Positions 40,894 to 52,477 of a stretch of DNA of 64,000 nucleotides are shown piece after piece. The first letter of the stretch is position 1, and each line of letters opens with the position of its first letter. Source of the stretch: Medicago truncatula (taxonomy: Eukaryota; Streptophyta; Magnoliopsida; Fabales; Fabaceae); the NCBI RefSeq assembly GCF_003473485.1, contig NC_053048.1:45954255-46018254 (forward strand), written 5' to 3'. A program made the position numbers and the translations under genes. The notes under the pieces are model-generated. The model was not told the DNA's origin. It saw nothing but the letters and a program-made list of their open reading frames with translations, and made no database searches.

Positions 40894-41225
40894 ATTCCCA
40901 AAGAACTGCCATGAGCCATCCCTTAGATACAGCTCTTTTGTACCATCATCATCTTTGAGAAAAAGGAATGTAACTAGTGAACAAAATAAGAAATCTTTTT
41001 ATTTATGTATGTATTTTTTTTTCTCTCTCCTCGTCTATCTCAATAGTCAATACTATTTGTGGCTCTGCTTATGCCATGCCATGCCATACAAGGGCAACCA
41101 TGCATGATGCATGCGTGTGCTTGTTTATATCTAATCTAGCCAATGGTGTATGATGTATCCATTGACATGCCGTTTCTAGTCCTTTTATTCGTGTATTCCC
41201 ATTTTCCTTCTTGTTTTACCTTTTA

Positions 41226-41506
41226 TTCCCTCCGTTTTAAAATGAGTGTCGCTTTATCCACTTGCACACAGATTAAAGAATGGAATAAAGTAGTCAAATG
41301 TCATAACAATTTTACTAAAATAACCTTACTTTATAAGAATAAGACAAACTTAAAGTTGCATTGAAAATTGTGTGAGAGAGAAAATTGGAGTATTCATTGA
41401 GGGTAATGTTGGAAGAAAATAATTAAAGTTGTATTGAAAATGTAAAACGACATTCATTTTGATTTTTTTTTTTTTTGAAGTGACACTTATTTTAAAACGA
41501 AGGGAG
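41226..41506. mobile_element. Stowaway-like MITE
   Basis: A 281-bp element. The left end TTCCCTCCGTTTTAAAATGA then GTGTCGCTTT pairs with the right end AAGTGACACTTATTTTAAAA then CGAAGGGAG. Flanked by TA (41224-41225 and 41507-41508). It lies 330 bp after the small gene's stop. Confidence 0.92.
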
Positions 41507-42704
41507 TATCTTCGAGCAGATCATGTTTTTGGGCTTCTTTTCTTGTGTCCTAGATTATTATTATTATTTTTACAAATATTTTATTATTAAATTTGATCTC
41601 TAAAAAATGAAAAGTAGTAATATGGTAATTAGATTTTACATCAAATTAAGCACTACTCTAATTTTTAGTATCAGTTTGGATTTTATAGTTAGAGAAAAGA
41701 GAACAAGCAATGTCAGTGAAAACGTGTAATTTATATAGTGATGTCTAAATAATACCCGACATCCCTCCTTAAAAAAACGAAGTGTTAGACGGTTATTTAG
41801 GAAAAAAGCAAGAGAAATGATATTTATACCTTCGGTTAAATTGTATTTTTGGTCCCTTAACTATTTAGGTAGTATCGTTTTGATCCCTTAATTAAATTTC
41901 GATTTATTTTGATTCCCTAACTTCTATCTGTTACACATTTTGGTCATTTCTGTTAATTTTAATTCAAAAACGTTAGATTTTCTTCATTTTCTTTTAGAAT
42001 TTTTCGGGATTCTTATTGTTAAAGGTTGATGGAAATGATATGAAGATGAAAAATAGGAAACTTTAAACTTTATCTTGGAAATGATGCATTTAACTCATTG
42101 AAACTTTAAAAAATAGTAACATTTTTCACATAGAACTTATCAATTATTTCTATTTTTTAATCTTTAACTAATGCTCTAAGGGCACTTGTGAGTTGTGAGC
42201 AAGATTATTATTATTTTTTTTTTTTACGGATCCTCCTGGTGGTAACTACAATAGCAACTTTATCTTCTTACTAGTAGTATTATTTTGTTATATTAAAACA
42301 ATAAGCATTAGTAAGTCCATTTGGGTTGACTTAGTGGTATTGACTTAAAATCTACGAGTGTGCTTCTTCTTAAGGTCTCAGACTCGATTATTTTCAATAT
42401 CAATTTAGATGGATTAATTTAACTTCTTAAAAAATAACAATAAATATTAGTATTTTCTAAAGAACTCTCACGGTCAGTCCTAGGATACTAATTAAAAAAT
42501 TTAAGTGAAAGAAATTAAGTAAAAAATGTGAAGTTAGCAGGACACTCCATGCAAATGCACTAGTCGTTTTGTTTTTCCACGTGTCCTCACTTTATTTTTC
42601 TAAAGCATCTCTAAAATGAAAGAATTGTGGTTTCAAACATATGCCTCAACACATAAAATGTCTCTTTTATCAACTAAATTGTATTTGTCCACATTTACAT
42701 TTTT

Positions 42705-42993
42705 GAGTTAATAGGTCTTTATCTCTGTAATATAGGTCATTCTAAATTTTCCTTATAAAATTTTTATTTTGATCCATTCTCTGTAAAATATTTTTGTTTT
42801 GATTTATCCGCCTAATAGGCCAAACAAAAACCAACTTTATTTTTTTTTTTAGGAAATTTTCATTTTTGTTTGGCCTATTAGGGTGTAAATCAAAACAAAA
42901 AATATTTTACAGGAGGTGAATCAAAATAAAAATTTTACAGGAAAAAATATCGAAAATAACATATATTACAGAAGAATAAAGACCTATTAACCC
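42705..42993. mobile_element. Mutator-like MITE with 9-bp duplication
   Basis: A 289-bp element with inverted ends GAGTTAATAGGTCTTTAT and ATAAAGACCTATTAACCC, and an inner palindrome around TTTGGCCTATTAGG. It is flanked by a perfect 9-bp duplication, TACATTTTT, at 42696-42704 and 42994-43002. No coding capacity. Confidence 0.9.
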
Positions 42994-44184
42994 TACATTT
43001 TTTATATAATTGAGGCAATGAAGTTTAAATCTAAGAAGAATTACTTCATTCGTTTATTTTTTAAAGAAGCTAAATTAGCCTACCTACTTCATTTGTTTGA
43101 TAATGTGAAACTCCTCACTATTAAACCAATTCCTGTAGTTTTTCTTCATTTTATGTATACCAACCAACAGCAATAATAGTGATCTCACATTTAAAACCTG
43201 CACTGCACGGTTTGTATTAATTAATCAATTAAAGAGGTTTGTAAAAGGATGGATTTCCACGTGAAGTAGGAAACCCCTTTATTATATGCGTGCCAGCCTC
43301 ACATTCCATCTCAATTATTATGCGTACAGTACAGACCATGCTCTATTTTTGTTTTCATATATAAGTTGAATATTGCAAATTCTGGAACCAACTAGGATCC
43401 ACAAAAATGACAAAACAAAAGTATAATGTATGAAGGTGTAATTCATTTTTAAAAAATGAATGAATTAAATTAAATTAGAGATGGTACCGGTAGTTCAGTT
43501 GGTTGGTATGAATGAGAGAGAGAGAGAGAGTGTAGTTAATTTAATACCACGTGGCTTTACAATGGGACCCATTTCGAAACAAAACGAACTTTCCATTCCT
43601 CATACAATTCCGTTCCATTCCACTGATCTCACTTTTTCTTTTTTTCTTACTTACTTTCTGGGGGAAATAAAACTCATCATCTTCTTCTCTCTTACGCTTT
43701 CCTTTTCCAGTTCCACTCAGACATAACTACACAAATAAAGCTATAAAGCTTATTTATTTACATAAATAGATGAATAAAGTTATTACTATTATTACTTCAA
43801 TCAGAAATTAAATTATAAAAGCAAAAAATATCCCCCCAAAAAAGGATAAAGATTAACAACCAAAAAAAAAAAGCTTTCAAATGCTTTGATTGATTCTTAA
43901 ATTCAGCAATGGAATTCGCTGTTTTTATTCTCTGCTTTTCTTTTTCTTTCTCAAATATTCAAAGGTGACGATTTATTATTACTCTCTCTGTCTTTTTTTT
44001 CTTCAATTCTTCATATATCAGTATAGGTTTCTTCTTCTAAGAGTTAACCTCAATTTCAAACTTTAAATCGTAAATTTTGCAGAATTCACCATACATAGGG
44101 TAATTTTCTTATTATAATTATTCATCGTGATCAACGTTAATTTTTGTTTGAATTAAGCGGTTATCGAATTCAAATTGTTTATTG

Positions 44185-44270
44185 ACACCGACACACGTGA
44201 TTACGTTGACTTAGGTATTTTTATTTTCTCAATTTATTATTAGTGTCAACGTGTCAGTGTCCATGTTTCA
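44185..44270. repeat. GTGTC-rich palindromic repeat, copy 2
   Basis: Contains TGACACCGACACACGTGATT and GTGTCAACGTGTCAGTGTCC, a relative of the repeats at 31530 and 62235. It is about 105 bp upstream of the NPGR2 start codon, so it probably lies in the leader. Confidence 0.5.
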
Positions 44271-44375
44271 TAGCTATTGATTGGTTGCTTGTTTATGGTT
44301 ATGATTGTGGTTTAACTGTGATGATTTAATGTGACAGTGGTGTGGTGGAGAGGTTTTTGAGAGAAGAGAGCAAGC

Positions 44376-47300
44376 ATGGGGAGTAGGGATAAGCACCGGG
44401 GGAAGAGATTGCAGAAGATAATGAAGTGCTTTTGCTCAGGGGATATGGTTAAAGAAGAAGAAACAATGGTTCCTAATTCGTCAGAATCTCTTGCAACTAA
44501 GGATTATTTTTCTTCAACGGCAAGTGGGATTTCTGGCCAAGATGGACAAGTTGAGAGGAGGCTGGATTCTGGTAACATAGAACAAGCTGAATCGTCGTTG
44601 CGTGAGAGTGGTATCTTGAACTATGAGGTTGGATTCCTTTGCTCTTTGATTGTTTATTGCATAAGTAAGATATGATTTGCTCTATTGTTTAGACTTTAGA
44701 CGTCATTTAGATAAACAATTTAATTGGATATGAGCGCTTAAATCCATAAGTTATTTGTATTTGGATATGCATGTTGGAAAGCTATCTGTGGATGGAAATA
44801 GAAGAGGGTATAGGGTTAACTATTTGCTATCTCCGAGGCCTTATTAAAAGTAGTTGAAAACATCTCGGGAATATCATAAGTAGTTTTTATGAACATTTTC
44901 AAAACGTCTAACCATTAGTTGTTTAATAGAATTGTTCGTTTTACCTCAGTCTGTTATGTGTGCGTATGTGTTGAGTTAAGTCTGTGACTTCTTTTGCATC
45001 ATGTCTGATGCATCTAGTTGACTGATGATCGATTTATTGGACTTGACACAATCCACTACACGCCTATAATCTACAGGAAGCTAGAGCTTTGTTAGGGAGA
45101 TATGAATATCAGGAAGGAAATATAGAAGCCGCTTTGCATGTTTTTGAAGGCATAAACATAGCTGCTTTGACTCCTAAGATAAAAGTTTTCCTTGCCAAAA
45201 GCACAGAACGCCCCAAGAGACGCTCTCAGAATTACACTACTCCACCAATGTCTATACATACAGCTGGATTACTATTAGAGGCGATCTTTCTAAAGGCAAA
45301 ATGTTTGCAGGTTCTTGCAAGGTTTGAAGGTACCCTTATTGATTGTTTGATCTTTGCTTTTAACTTGATAATTCTGTTAAATATTCCGTCTTCCTTATTT
45401 GAACATAGTGTTCGTTATGCCTTACTTGAGATTTTATCATTTCCATATTTGTTTTTCGTCCAAAACTATACTCAAAAGCAAATTTGACTTAAAGTAATTT
45501 TTTCCTTTTGCTTGCTTTATCTTCAAGGAGAAACACCAATTTGTTGTTTCTCTTTTGGCAATTGCAATTCTGCTCCAGTGTAACATTAGCACTCTTATTC
45601 TTCAGGTCAACCACCACAAATGCCTTAAAAAATAGTGAAATTGATTTCACAACATGACTAAAGAAGATGATCATTACTTAGATCCTTGCACACAATCATC
45701 ATTTTGGACAATTTGACCCGATATATATAATGAATCAAGACCGGCATTTCCTTTGAATTCTGATTGTTTAAAAAATTCAAAGAAAGCATTCAGCTATGAG
45801 AACCCAAAATGTTTACTAATATAAAATTTACAAAATTTCTTGCAGAATCCGCCCAAACATGCAAAATTATTCTGGACTTGATTGAGTCTTCTTTACCGGA
45901 AGGCTTACCTGGAAACTTTGGTTCCGAATGTAAATTGCAGGAGACTCTAAGTAAGGCAGTTGAGCTACTTCCGGAATTATGGAAACTTGCTGATTGTCCA
46001 CGTGAAGTTATTTTGTCTTATCGGAATGCACTCCTTCATCGATGGAATCTTGATGCAGGTACCACAGCAAAAATTCAGAAAGAATTTGCCATTTTTCTTC
46101 TATATAGTGGAGGGGAAGAAATTCCCTCAGATCTTCGTTCCCATATGGACAGTTCATTTGTACCAAGAAATAACATTGAAGAGGCTATACTTCTTTTAAT
46201 GATTTTGCAAAGAAAAATCGCTCTAAATAAAATTGAGTCGGATCCTTCAATAATGGAGCACCTTTCATTTTCTCTATCGGTTTCCGGGGATCTGACAGCT
46301 TTAGCCAACCAATGGGAAGAGTTACTCCCTGTTACTATCAATCGAAGAGAAAGGTACCATGCCCTTGCTCTTTGTTATTATGGAGCAAATAAGGACTTGG
46401 TGGCACTTAATCTTCTTAAAAAGTTGTTGAGTAGCAGTGAGGATCCAAAACATGTTCCTGCTTTGTTAATGGCTTCTAAGATATGTTGTGAGAACCCTGA
46501 CCTTGCAAAAGATGGGGTTAGCTATGCTTGCAGAGCGCGTGAGAACTTGTTTGAAAAATGTAATCAGTTGGAAAGTCTAGCCAATTGCTTACTTGGTGTT
46601 TCGCTTTCAACATACTCAAAATTTGCTGTTTCTAACTCTGAGAGGTTTGAGAGACAATCTGAGGCACTTCATTCACTAGAAACTGCAAGCACTATGACCA
46701 AAATGAAGGAACCTCTTATACTTTACTATTTAAGTTTAGAATGTGCAGAGCAAAGGAAGTTGGATTCTGCACTTTGTTATGCAGAACGCTTTCTAAGTTT
46801 AGAAGCTGGGTCTAATATTAGAGGCTGGTTATTGTTAGCCCGAATATTATCAGCACAAAAACAGTTTTTGGATGCTGAAGGTATTGTAGATGCTGCTTTG
46901 GATCGGACTGGAATATGGGATCAAGGAGATTTGTTGCGAACAAAAGCTAAACTGCAAATTGCACAGGAGAAGTTGCCAAGTGCTATTGAGACGTATACTC
47001 AGCTTCTTGGTATTCTTCTGGTTCAGAGAAAAACTTTTGGGTCAAGAACGAAGCTATATAAGGTTCATTCATTTTTGTGCTTCATGATTTATAATTCTGA
47101 GTCATAGGCCTTTATCTTCTTGTTATTGTCAGAAATTATTGGATGTGGTCTTCCATAAACTTGTGAAATTTATTTGCTGCAGAAACCTGTGTCTTGCTTG
47201 TCAATGCCCAATCACGTTGATAGTAAGTAGTAACAGTCATAGGGAGAGTAGTAGTGAGACATGGCCATCATTTTATTCAATTTGACTTGGTTTAATATCT

Positions 47301-49611
47301 TACAAAAGAAAAAAGCAGGGTCAAATCAGTTCCTTTGGATTTATAAGGGAGAAGAATGAAACTGTTTAAATATGCTACTCATTTTAAGGCGTGTAACTCT
47401 GTGTTCACTTCACATATTAATGTGATAATTATATGTAAAACTGTGAAGAATTTTTGGAAAGTTTTTTATATATACATTGTTTGGAGTCTGCTGCATGTTT
47501 AACATTAGACGGAGCTTTCTTTCTAATTGTGCTTTAGATTCTGAAAAGGAACTCAATACTCCGATTATGCATTTTTTTATCTTCCACTTTTCCATCTTCG
47601 TAATTCTAAAATCAAAGTTTACATATTTATTCTTCCTGCATACTAGATATTATATCTTTTAACAAGAGATCATTTGTGGGTGGCGCAATGGTAAAGTTGT
47701 TGTCATGTGACTGAAACGACACGGGTTCAAGTCCTAGAAACGGTCTCTTGTGTAAAAACAGGGTAGGGAAGGCTGCGTAAAATACACCAAAAATGGTGGG
47801 ACCCCTTCCCGGACCCTGCGTATGAGGGAGCTTTGGTGCACCAAGCTGCCCTTTTAGGCCCATGTGGTGTTGTGTATTTATGCTCTTGAAGAGTTAACAG
47901 TATATTATGGCAATACTCATGGCAGGCTGGTTTTAAGTCCAAATATACCGTGTCTCTTTCTCCTTATTTTGAATCACATAGTACCCTATGCTAATTCAAA
48001 GCTGGTACCTATTAGTTTCTTGGTATTAGTCAGGCCCAGATGCATTTGGCTTATGAACTTATTCATAATAAATTGGTGTATGTTGATGGTTATTGATTTC
48101 ATCATGTACATGTTCCTGCAGATCTATTAAACTATTTGGTGAGAGCGGATTGTATAGTTGGATGGCTGACTCTTTTAGGTGCATACTTTAGATTCTAGAT
48201 GCAATCAATCAGTAGGTCACTATTTTTTGTTTGTTATTTATTTGTTGAAAATTTTGAAACGTTTGGCAAATGAATGTGCTCCATAGGGATATGATGAATG
48301 TGCTCCATAGGGATATGATTGAAGTTCATATGGTTTATTTCTGGAATGCATATAATTTTTCTTGAAGGTTTCTTATTTCTGGAATGCATATAATTTTCTT
48401 GAAGGTTTCATTTAAGACAACTACTTTTATGTGAAAATTCCAAGACTTAGGTCCTATTCTAAAGATAAATACTAATTAATCTGCACACCTTATTTATCCC
48501 TATGTTATTTTATTTTGTTTTGCTAGTGTCATAAACTTCAGAAGTAGCATTACTTCTACCTACTTACCCATTTTTTCGCATACTATTTGTAACAGGACAA
48601 CAGAGATCATGCTAGGAACTTGGAAGTGGAAATATGGCATGATCTTGCTTATATATACATACGTCTATCGCGGTGGCATGATGCAGAAGCGTGTCTTTCA
48701 AAATCTAAGGCCATCAAACTACACTCTGCTTCTAGATGTCATGTAATAGGTAAATATATGATATTGTTTATCTTTTAAGTTATCTTTTTTGTTTTTAAAA
48801 AAATAAAATAATGTCAAGTGGCTATTATGAATCAGTTGAAAAGAACTGCTAGATATTTTTGAAATTCTGAAGATGTAATATCTGTTTATAGCTAGCTGTG
48901 TAATAAGTTGGATGAAGGAGTGTGCTGCCAAGAGATCACAGAGCTTGTCTGTGAAGCAAGCACATCTTATAAAACCAAATAGGTCTACCGAACTCCAAAA
49001 TTTCAATATTATGACAATTAATTTACCTTAGCCTATTTCCGCAACAAAAAAATAATTCACAAATTACTGAAAGAAACTATGGAACCCTTTATTCAAGTTT
49101 CTCACAAAAAATTATAATTTTTATATTATATTCCAGATTTAAGGATACCCTATATGCTCTCCGTTAGCTTTGTTGCTTGTAAATGTGTCTGGTTTATTTT
49201 ATCCTAATTTTGTTCTTGGTTTTTCAACAAGGAAAAGGAAGTTGACAAACATTATAATGGTCTCAATGTGGTGCTTTATTCTGTTTGTTCAATTTCACAG
49301 GTACTATGCTCGAAGCCAAGGGTCTTTACAAAGAGGCTCTTAAAGCTTTTCGTGATGCTTTGGACCTTGATCCCGGACATATCCCTAGCTTGATCTCAAC
49401 CGCTGTGGTTCTTAGACGGGACGGTACTCAATCAAATCCTGCTATTAGAAGCTATCTGATGGAAGCACTACGGCTTAACAGCTCTAATGCTTCTGCTTGG
49501 TATCATCTTGGTATTCTTCACAAGGCTGAAGGTAGAATGTCAGAAGCTGCCGAATGTTTTCAAGAAGCAAACTCTCTTGAAGAATCAGAACCAGTGGAAC
49601 CTTTCAGATGA
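44376..49611 (+). CDS. NPGR2: TPR protein, NPGR2-like (no-pollen-germination related)
   Basis: Member of the plant NPG/NPGR family of tetratricopeptide-repeat proteins; NPG1 is a calmodulin-binding protein needed for pollen germination, and NPGR members are linked to plasma-membrane phosphoinositide signalling. Five exons: 44376-44627, 45077-45329, 45846-47062, 48596-48749 and 49301-49611, totalling 2187 bp, or 728 aa. The N-terminus has a Cys pair (MKCFCSGD), a site that might be acylated. Early EARALLGRYEYQEGNIEAAL is a TPR typical of the family. C-terminal TPRs are clear: GLYKEALKAFRDALDLDPGH and ASAWYHLGILHKAEGRMSEA. The end SLEESEPVEPFR matches NPGR2 rather than NPG1 or NPGR1, from memory. 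Intron 3 (1.5 kb) carries an Au SINE and small tandem repeats. No defects were seen. Confidence 0.93.
47676..47855 (+). mobile_element. Au SINE in NPGR2 intron, well preserved
   Basis: tRNA-derived SINE in sense orientation: A box TGGCGCAATGGTAAAGTTG, B box CGGGTTCAAGTCC, then GTGGGACCCCTTCCCGGACC, CTGCGTATGAGGGAGCTTTG and the end CACCAAGCTGCCCTTTT. This is full-length relative to the Au family as I know it. No confident target duplication was identified. Confidence 0.88.
48271..48410. repeat. Two small tandem duplications in NPGR2 intron
   Basis: A 24-bp unit (TGAATGTGCTCCATAGGGAT plus ATGA) occurs twice from 48271. A 38-bp unit (TTATTTCTGGAATGCATATA then ATTTTCTTGAAGGTTTC) occurs twice from 48335. 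The copies are almost identical, so both events are recent. Confidence 0.9.
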
Positions 49612-50536
49612 CAAACTCTACATCTACAATTTACTTATATGATACCATCTCATGCTTGATTATTCATACATAATTTTCATATGCTCTTGACGTCGATATA
49701 CATCAATAAGAAAGGCATGATCTACGATTTAGTTAGCTTTCTGCGGCTGTGAGCTGTTGTCCTTCACATTTGGATTGTTGCTCAAGGTTGATACGGATTT
49801 TTTTTTTGAGTGGAAGGTTGACATGGACATAATATTATTTTAGATTTTATTCATTCATTCATGTATTTATGTATACTTTTCTTCTTTTTCCTTGTATTAA
49901 TTTTATTCTTTAAAAAGTGGAAGAGCCGGAGGATATTTGATGTCAATTAGGATGTGATTTTTGATCTACGTACCCATCATCAATATTTTTAGAATATCTA
50001 AAAGTCTTAAAAACCTTCACAATAATTATTTGGAAAAAGATAATTTTATTCACAGTAATTATGAATTTTCCATGTCAATTTAAATTAACTTTGAGATCTC
50101 AATTTTTTAACCACTTATAAAAAACTTTTCCGTGAACATTGTAAGTTTAGAATGATTTTTTACAAACCAATAAATCATAAATATTATTCAATTGCTCAAA
50201 ATATATTCAAGACATTTGGCATGCTGCATTAATGATCAACGGTAGCAATTTCTGGACAATGATGTACTTAATCAGCTTATCACTAATGAATTATCACTGA
50301 ATCAGCTAATGGCCTAGTTTTGATTATAATACACACATTACAGTTTCTCACATAACATTTCTTCGGTGAATCTGTTGGAAAGTCTTTCTGCTGTTTGTAA
50401 CTTTCATCCAACTTCTTAGATCGTCCTTTTTCCATTTCACAATTTTTGCAGCATTTCCTGGGCTAGAATTCAGTCAATATTGTAATATACTGTTACTAGC
50501 AGCATGTATTAGGCATCTCTTACTGATACATTACTG
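49612..50536. other. NPGR2 3' flank, no gene seen
   Basis: Holds the NPGR2 3' UTR and AT-rich DNA up to the subtilase relic. No ORF of note and no recognised repeat. Confidence 0.6.
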
Positions 50537-51695
50537 GTGGTACCACTATTGGTGCAAGTTCTGTCTGGAAACAATGGCTCCTGGATACCACTATTGGTGC
50601 CAGCACACTTGACAGGACACTCCCATTCCCAAGCAACAATGGTGAATGTTTTAGCTTTGAGTTTGTTGGTAATTTCACTCACAGCAGCGAGCATTTTCTT
50701 TCCACCCCAAATCAATAACAAGCCGCAAACACAATTTAGCAAAGAACGACAGGGTCTCTGTTGTTGAATACGACCAAGATAGTTACCAAAGCACCAAATC
50801 TCAATCTTACCACTCATCAGAACATGGATAATGGACAAGTTCTCTATGGAGAATCCATGTATCTTGTAAACATTATAGCAAGCAATGGCAAAGAACTTGA
50901 GCCGGTTTACCTAAGTGGTGGAGATAGTGAGAGTCAATTTGCCTCAATACTCTCTTCCAAAGGTCAAATTTCAAGGCAAAACGGTCATATGCGATTGAGG
51001 TGTCAATGGAAGATCAGAAAAGGGTCAAGTTGTGAATGAAGCAAGTAGTACTGCTATGATCTTGGCAAACACAGAGCTTAACTTGGAAGAAGATTCAATT
51101 GATGTTCATGTCTTGCCTGCAACATTAGTAGGATTTGATGAATCAATCCCCTTGAAATCTTACATAAACTCCACAACACGGCCACTTTCTCAGATTGAAT
51201 TTGGAGAAACAATAATAGGGAAGTCTATAGCACCAGCATTAGCAAGATTCTCAGTTAGAGGGAAAAGTTTACAAACCATTCAATCCTTAAACCAAATTTT
51301 ATAGCTCCACAGTCAACATTATTGCTGCATGGCCTCAGAACCTTGGTCCGATAAGCCTTCCAGAGAACACCAGAAGACTGACTTCTCTATCATGTTTGAC
51401 ACCTCAATGACATGTCCTCATGTCAGTGGAATTGCAGCCGGTACCCGTTCAGCTCGCCCAAGATTGAAGATATAACTCACAACACAGGAAAGACCAGTAC
51501 TTAATGAAGACAAACCAGCTAGAGCTTTTGCCCTGCGAGCTAGTAAATGTGAATCCAGTACTGTGCTGGTATATGATATTAGGCCAGATGATTATGTCAA
51601 AGTCAAACACATTTGCAGCAAAGGTCAAAAGATATTCAGTATCACACATAGAAATGTGAGCAGCCATGAAATCACACTGATAAATAAAGTTTAAA
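50537..51695 (+). pseudogene. Subtilisin-like protease (SBT) pseudogene
   Basis: Broken copy of a plant extracellular subtilase. Pieces in order: TTIGASTLDRTLPF (about 50585), an unrelated stretch, GQVLYGESMYLVN and GKELEPVYLSGGDSESQF (50835-50940), then NEASSTAMILANTELNLEED and HVLPATLVGFDES (51030-51140), SMTCPHVSGIAA around the former catalytic Ser (about 51400), and VYDIRPDDY, KIFSITHRNVSSHE near the end. Damage: frame changes between blocks; an in-frame TGA at 50996-50998 where the family has CDRG; the GTSM motif altered to DTSM; everything before the middle of the protease domain missing, and the C-terminal part too. The TACCACTATTGGTGC word near the left end is present twice. Not functional as a protease. 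Confidence 0.9.
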
Positions 51696-52310
51696 TAATT
51701 GGCCCTGTTAATTTTTTTATTGCAAAATACTCTCCTTTACTTGTTTCCTGTATCAGAATTTTCTCACCATAAAATATTTACAGTGCAGATTCTCCTGAAA
51801 TTGAATTGCATCAATCAATAACCACAAAAATCATAAACAAGAGCATATCAGTTAATTTCTTAATCATAATGAAAATACACTCAATAAACAGAAAAATTAG
51901 CAGCATTACTTCAGAGTTATGCTTTTTATTGCAAAATTAGCATTCAAAAACATATCAACTAACTGAATGACTCCATTGAACTATGTATGCAAATAGTATG
52001 ATTAAAAATCAAAGAGAGATATTATGTTAGCTATTAAAATCAAACCATATGAAAAAATTAACCCTAAATTTCATAATTGATTTACTTCACTGCAAGTGCA
52101 TTAGCTTCATCTTCTCGTTAATCCATCCAGGGTTTTGTTTGTAATCTTTGATACTTATTACACTTTCAGCTTCAAAAATAAAAACCCTAAAATTAAGTAC
52201 AGAAATTTAAATTAATTGAGACATCAAGTGGGGGAAATGGAGATGAATAAGGTTCTTCAAAAGGGAAAACGCGGGTGAAGAGGGAAAATCGAAGGAAAAA
52301 AATGACAAAA
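51696..52310. other. Between subtilase relic and U6, nothing recognised
   Basis: AT-rich, no ORF, no repeat identified. It contains the likely oligo-T pol III stop of the U6 gene at its right edge. Confidence 0.6.
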
Positions 52311-52360
52311 AAAATTTGGACCATTTCTCGATTTGTGCGTGTCATCCTTGCGCAGGGGCC

Positions 52361-52392
<32 letters not shown>

Positions 52393-52412
52393 TCGGATGT
52401 CCCCGAAGGGAC
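52311..52412 (-). ncRNA. U6: U6 spliceosomal snRNA
   Basis: Pol III-transcribed snRNA that pairs with U4 and U2 and forms the catalytic core of the spliceosome. On the minus strand the RNA starts GTCCCTTCGGGGACATCCGA (5' stem-loop), includes GATACAGAGAAGATTAGCAT with the ACAGAGA box that pairs to the 5' splice site, then the AGC triad context and GATGACACGCACAAATCGAG. It ends in GGTCCAAATTTT, followed by more T residues as terminator. About 102 nt, with no mismatch that I can see to the canonical plant U6. Its upstream elements are intact, so I judge it a live gene rather than a retropseudogene. Confidence 0.97.
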
Positions 52413-52433
52413 GTTAGTTGGAGTGTGCTAGCG

Positions 52434-52477
52434 TAATATAAACAGTGAATATTTCTTTCATGTAAACGATGTGGGAC
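52434..52477 (-). promoter_or_regulatory. USE and TATA elements of U6 gene
   Basis: The minus strand has GTCCCACATCG (USE, 52467-52477), then 24 bp, then TTTATATTA (TATA, 52434-52442) starting 30 bp before the RNA start. Close USE-TATA spacing of this size is the plant rule for pol III snRNA genes; pol II snRNA genes have about one helical turn more. Confidence 0.93.

Larger units (their letters stand above)
41507..44375. other. Upstream region of NPGR2 gene with transposon debris
   Basis: Apart from the MITE at 42705 there is no gene. At 41836-41960 is a one-ended fragment (TTTTTGGTCCCTTAACT, TTTTGATCCCTTAA) like half of a Mutator-type MITE. A tRNA-like degenerate SINE may lie at about 42316-42415 (TGACTTAGTGGTATTGAC, AAGGTCTCAGACTCGATT). 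(GA)n tracts at about 43496-43510 and the C/T-rich DNA at 43600-44050 are likely promoter and 5' leader of the NPGR2 gene. A leader intron is possible but not resolved. Confidence 0.5.

Noticed and set aside
50509-50838. A minus-strand 109-codon ORF as a gene
   Set aside because: Opposite to the subtilase relic; no homologous motif; the plus strand explains both ends of the region.
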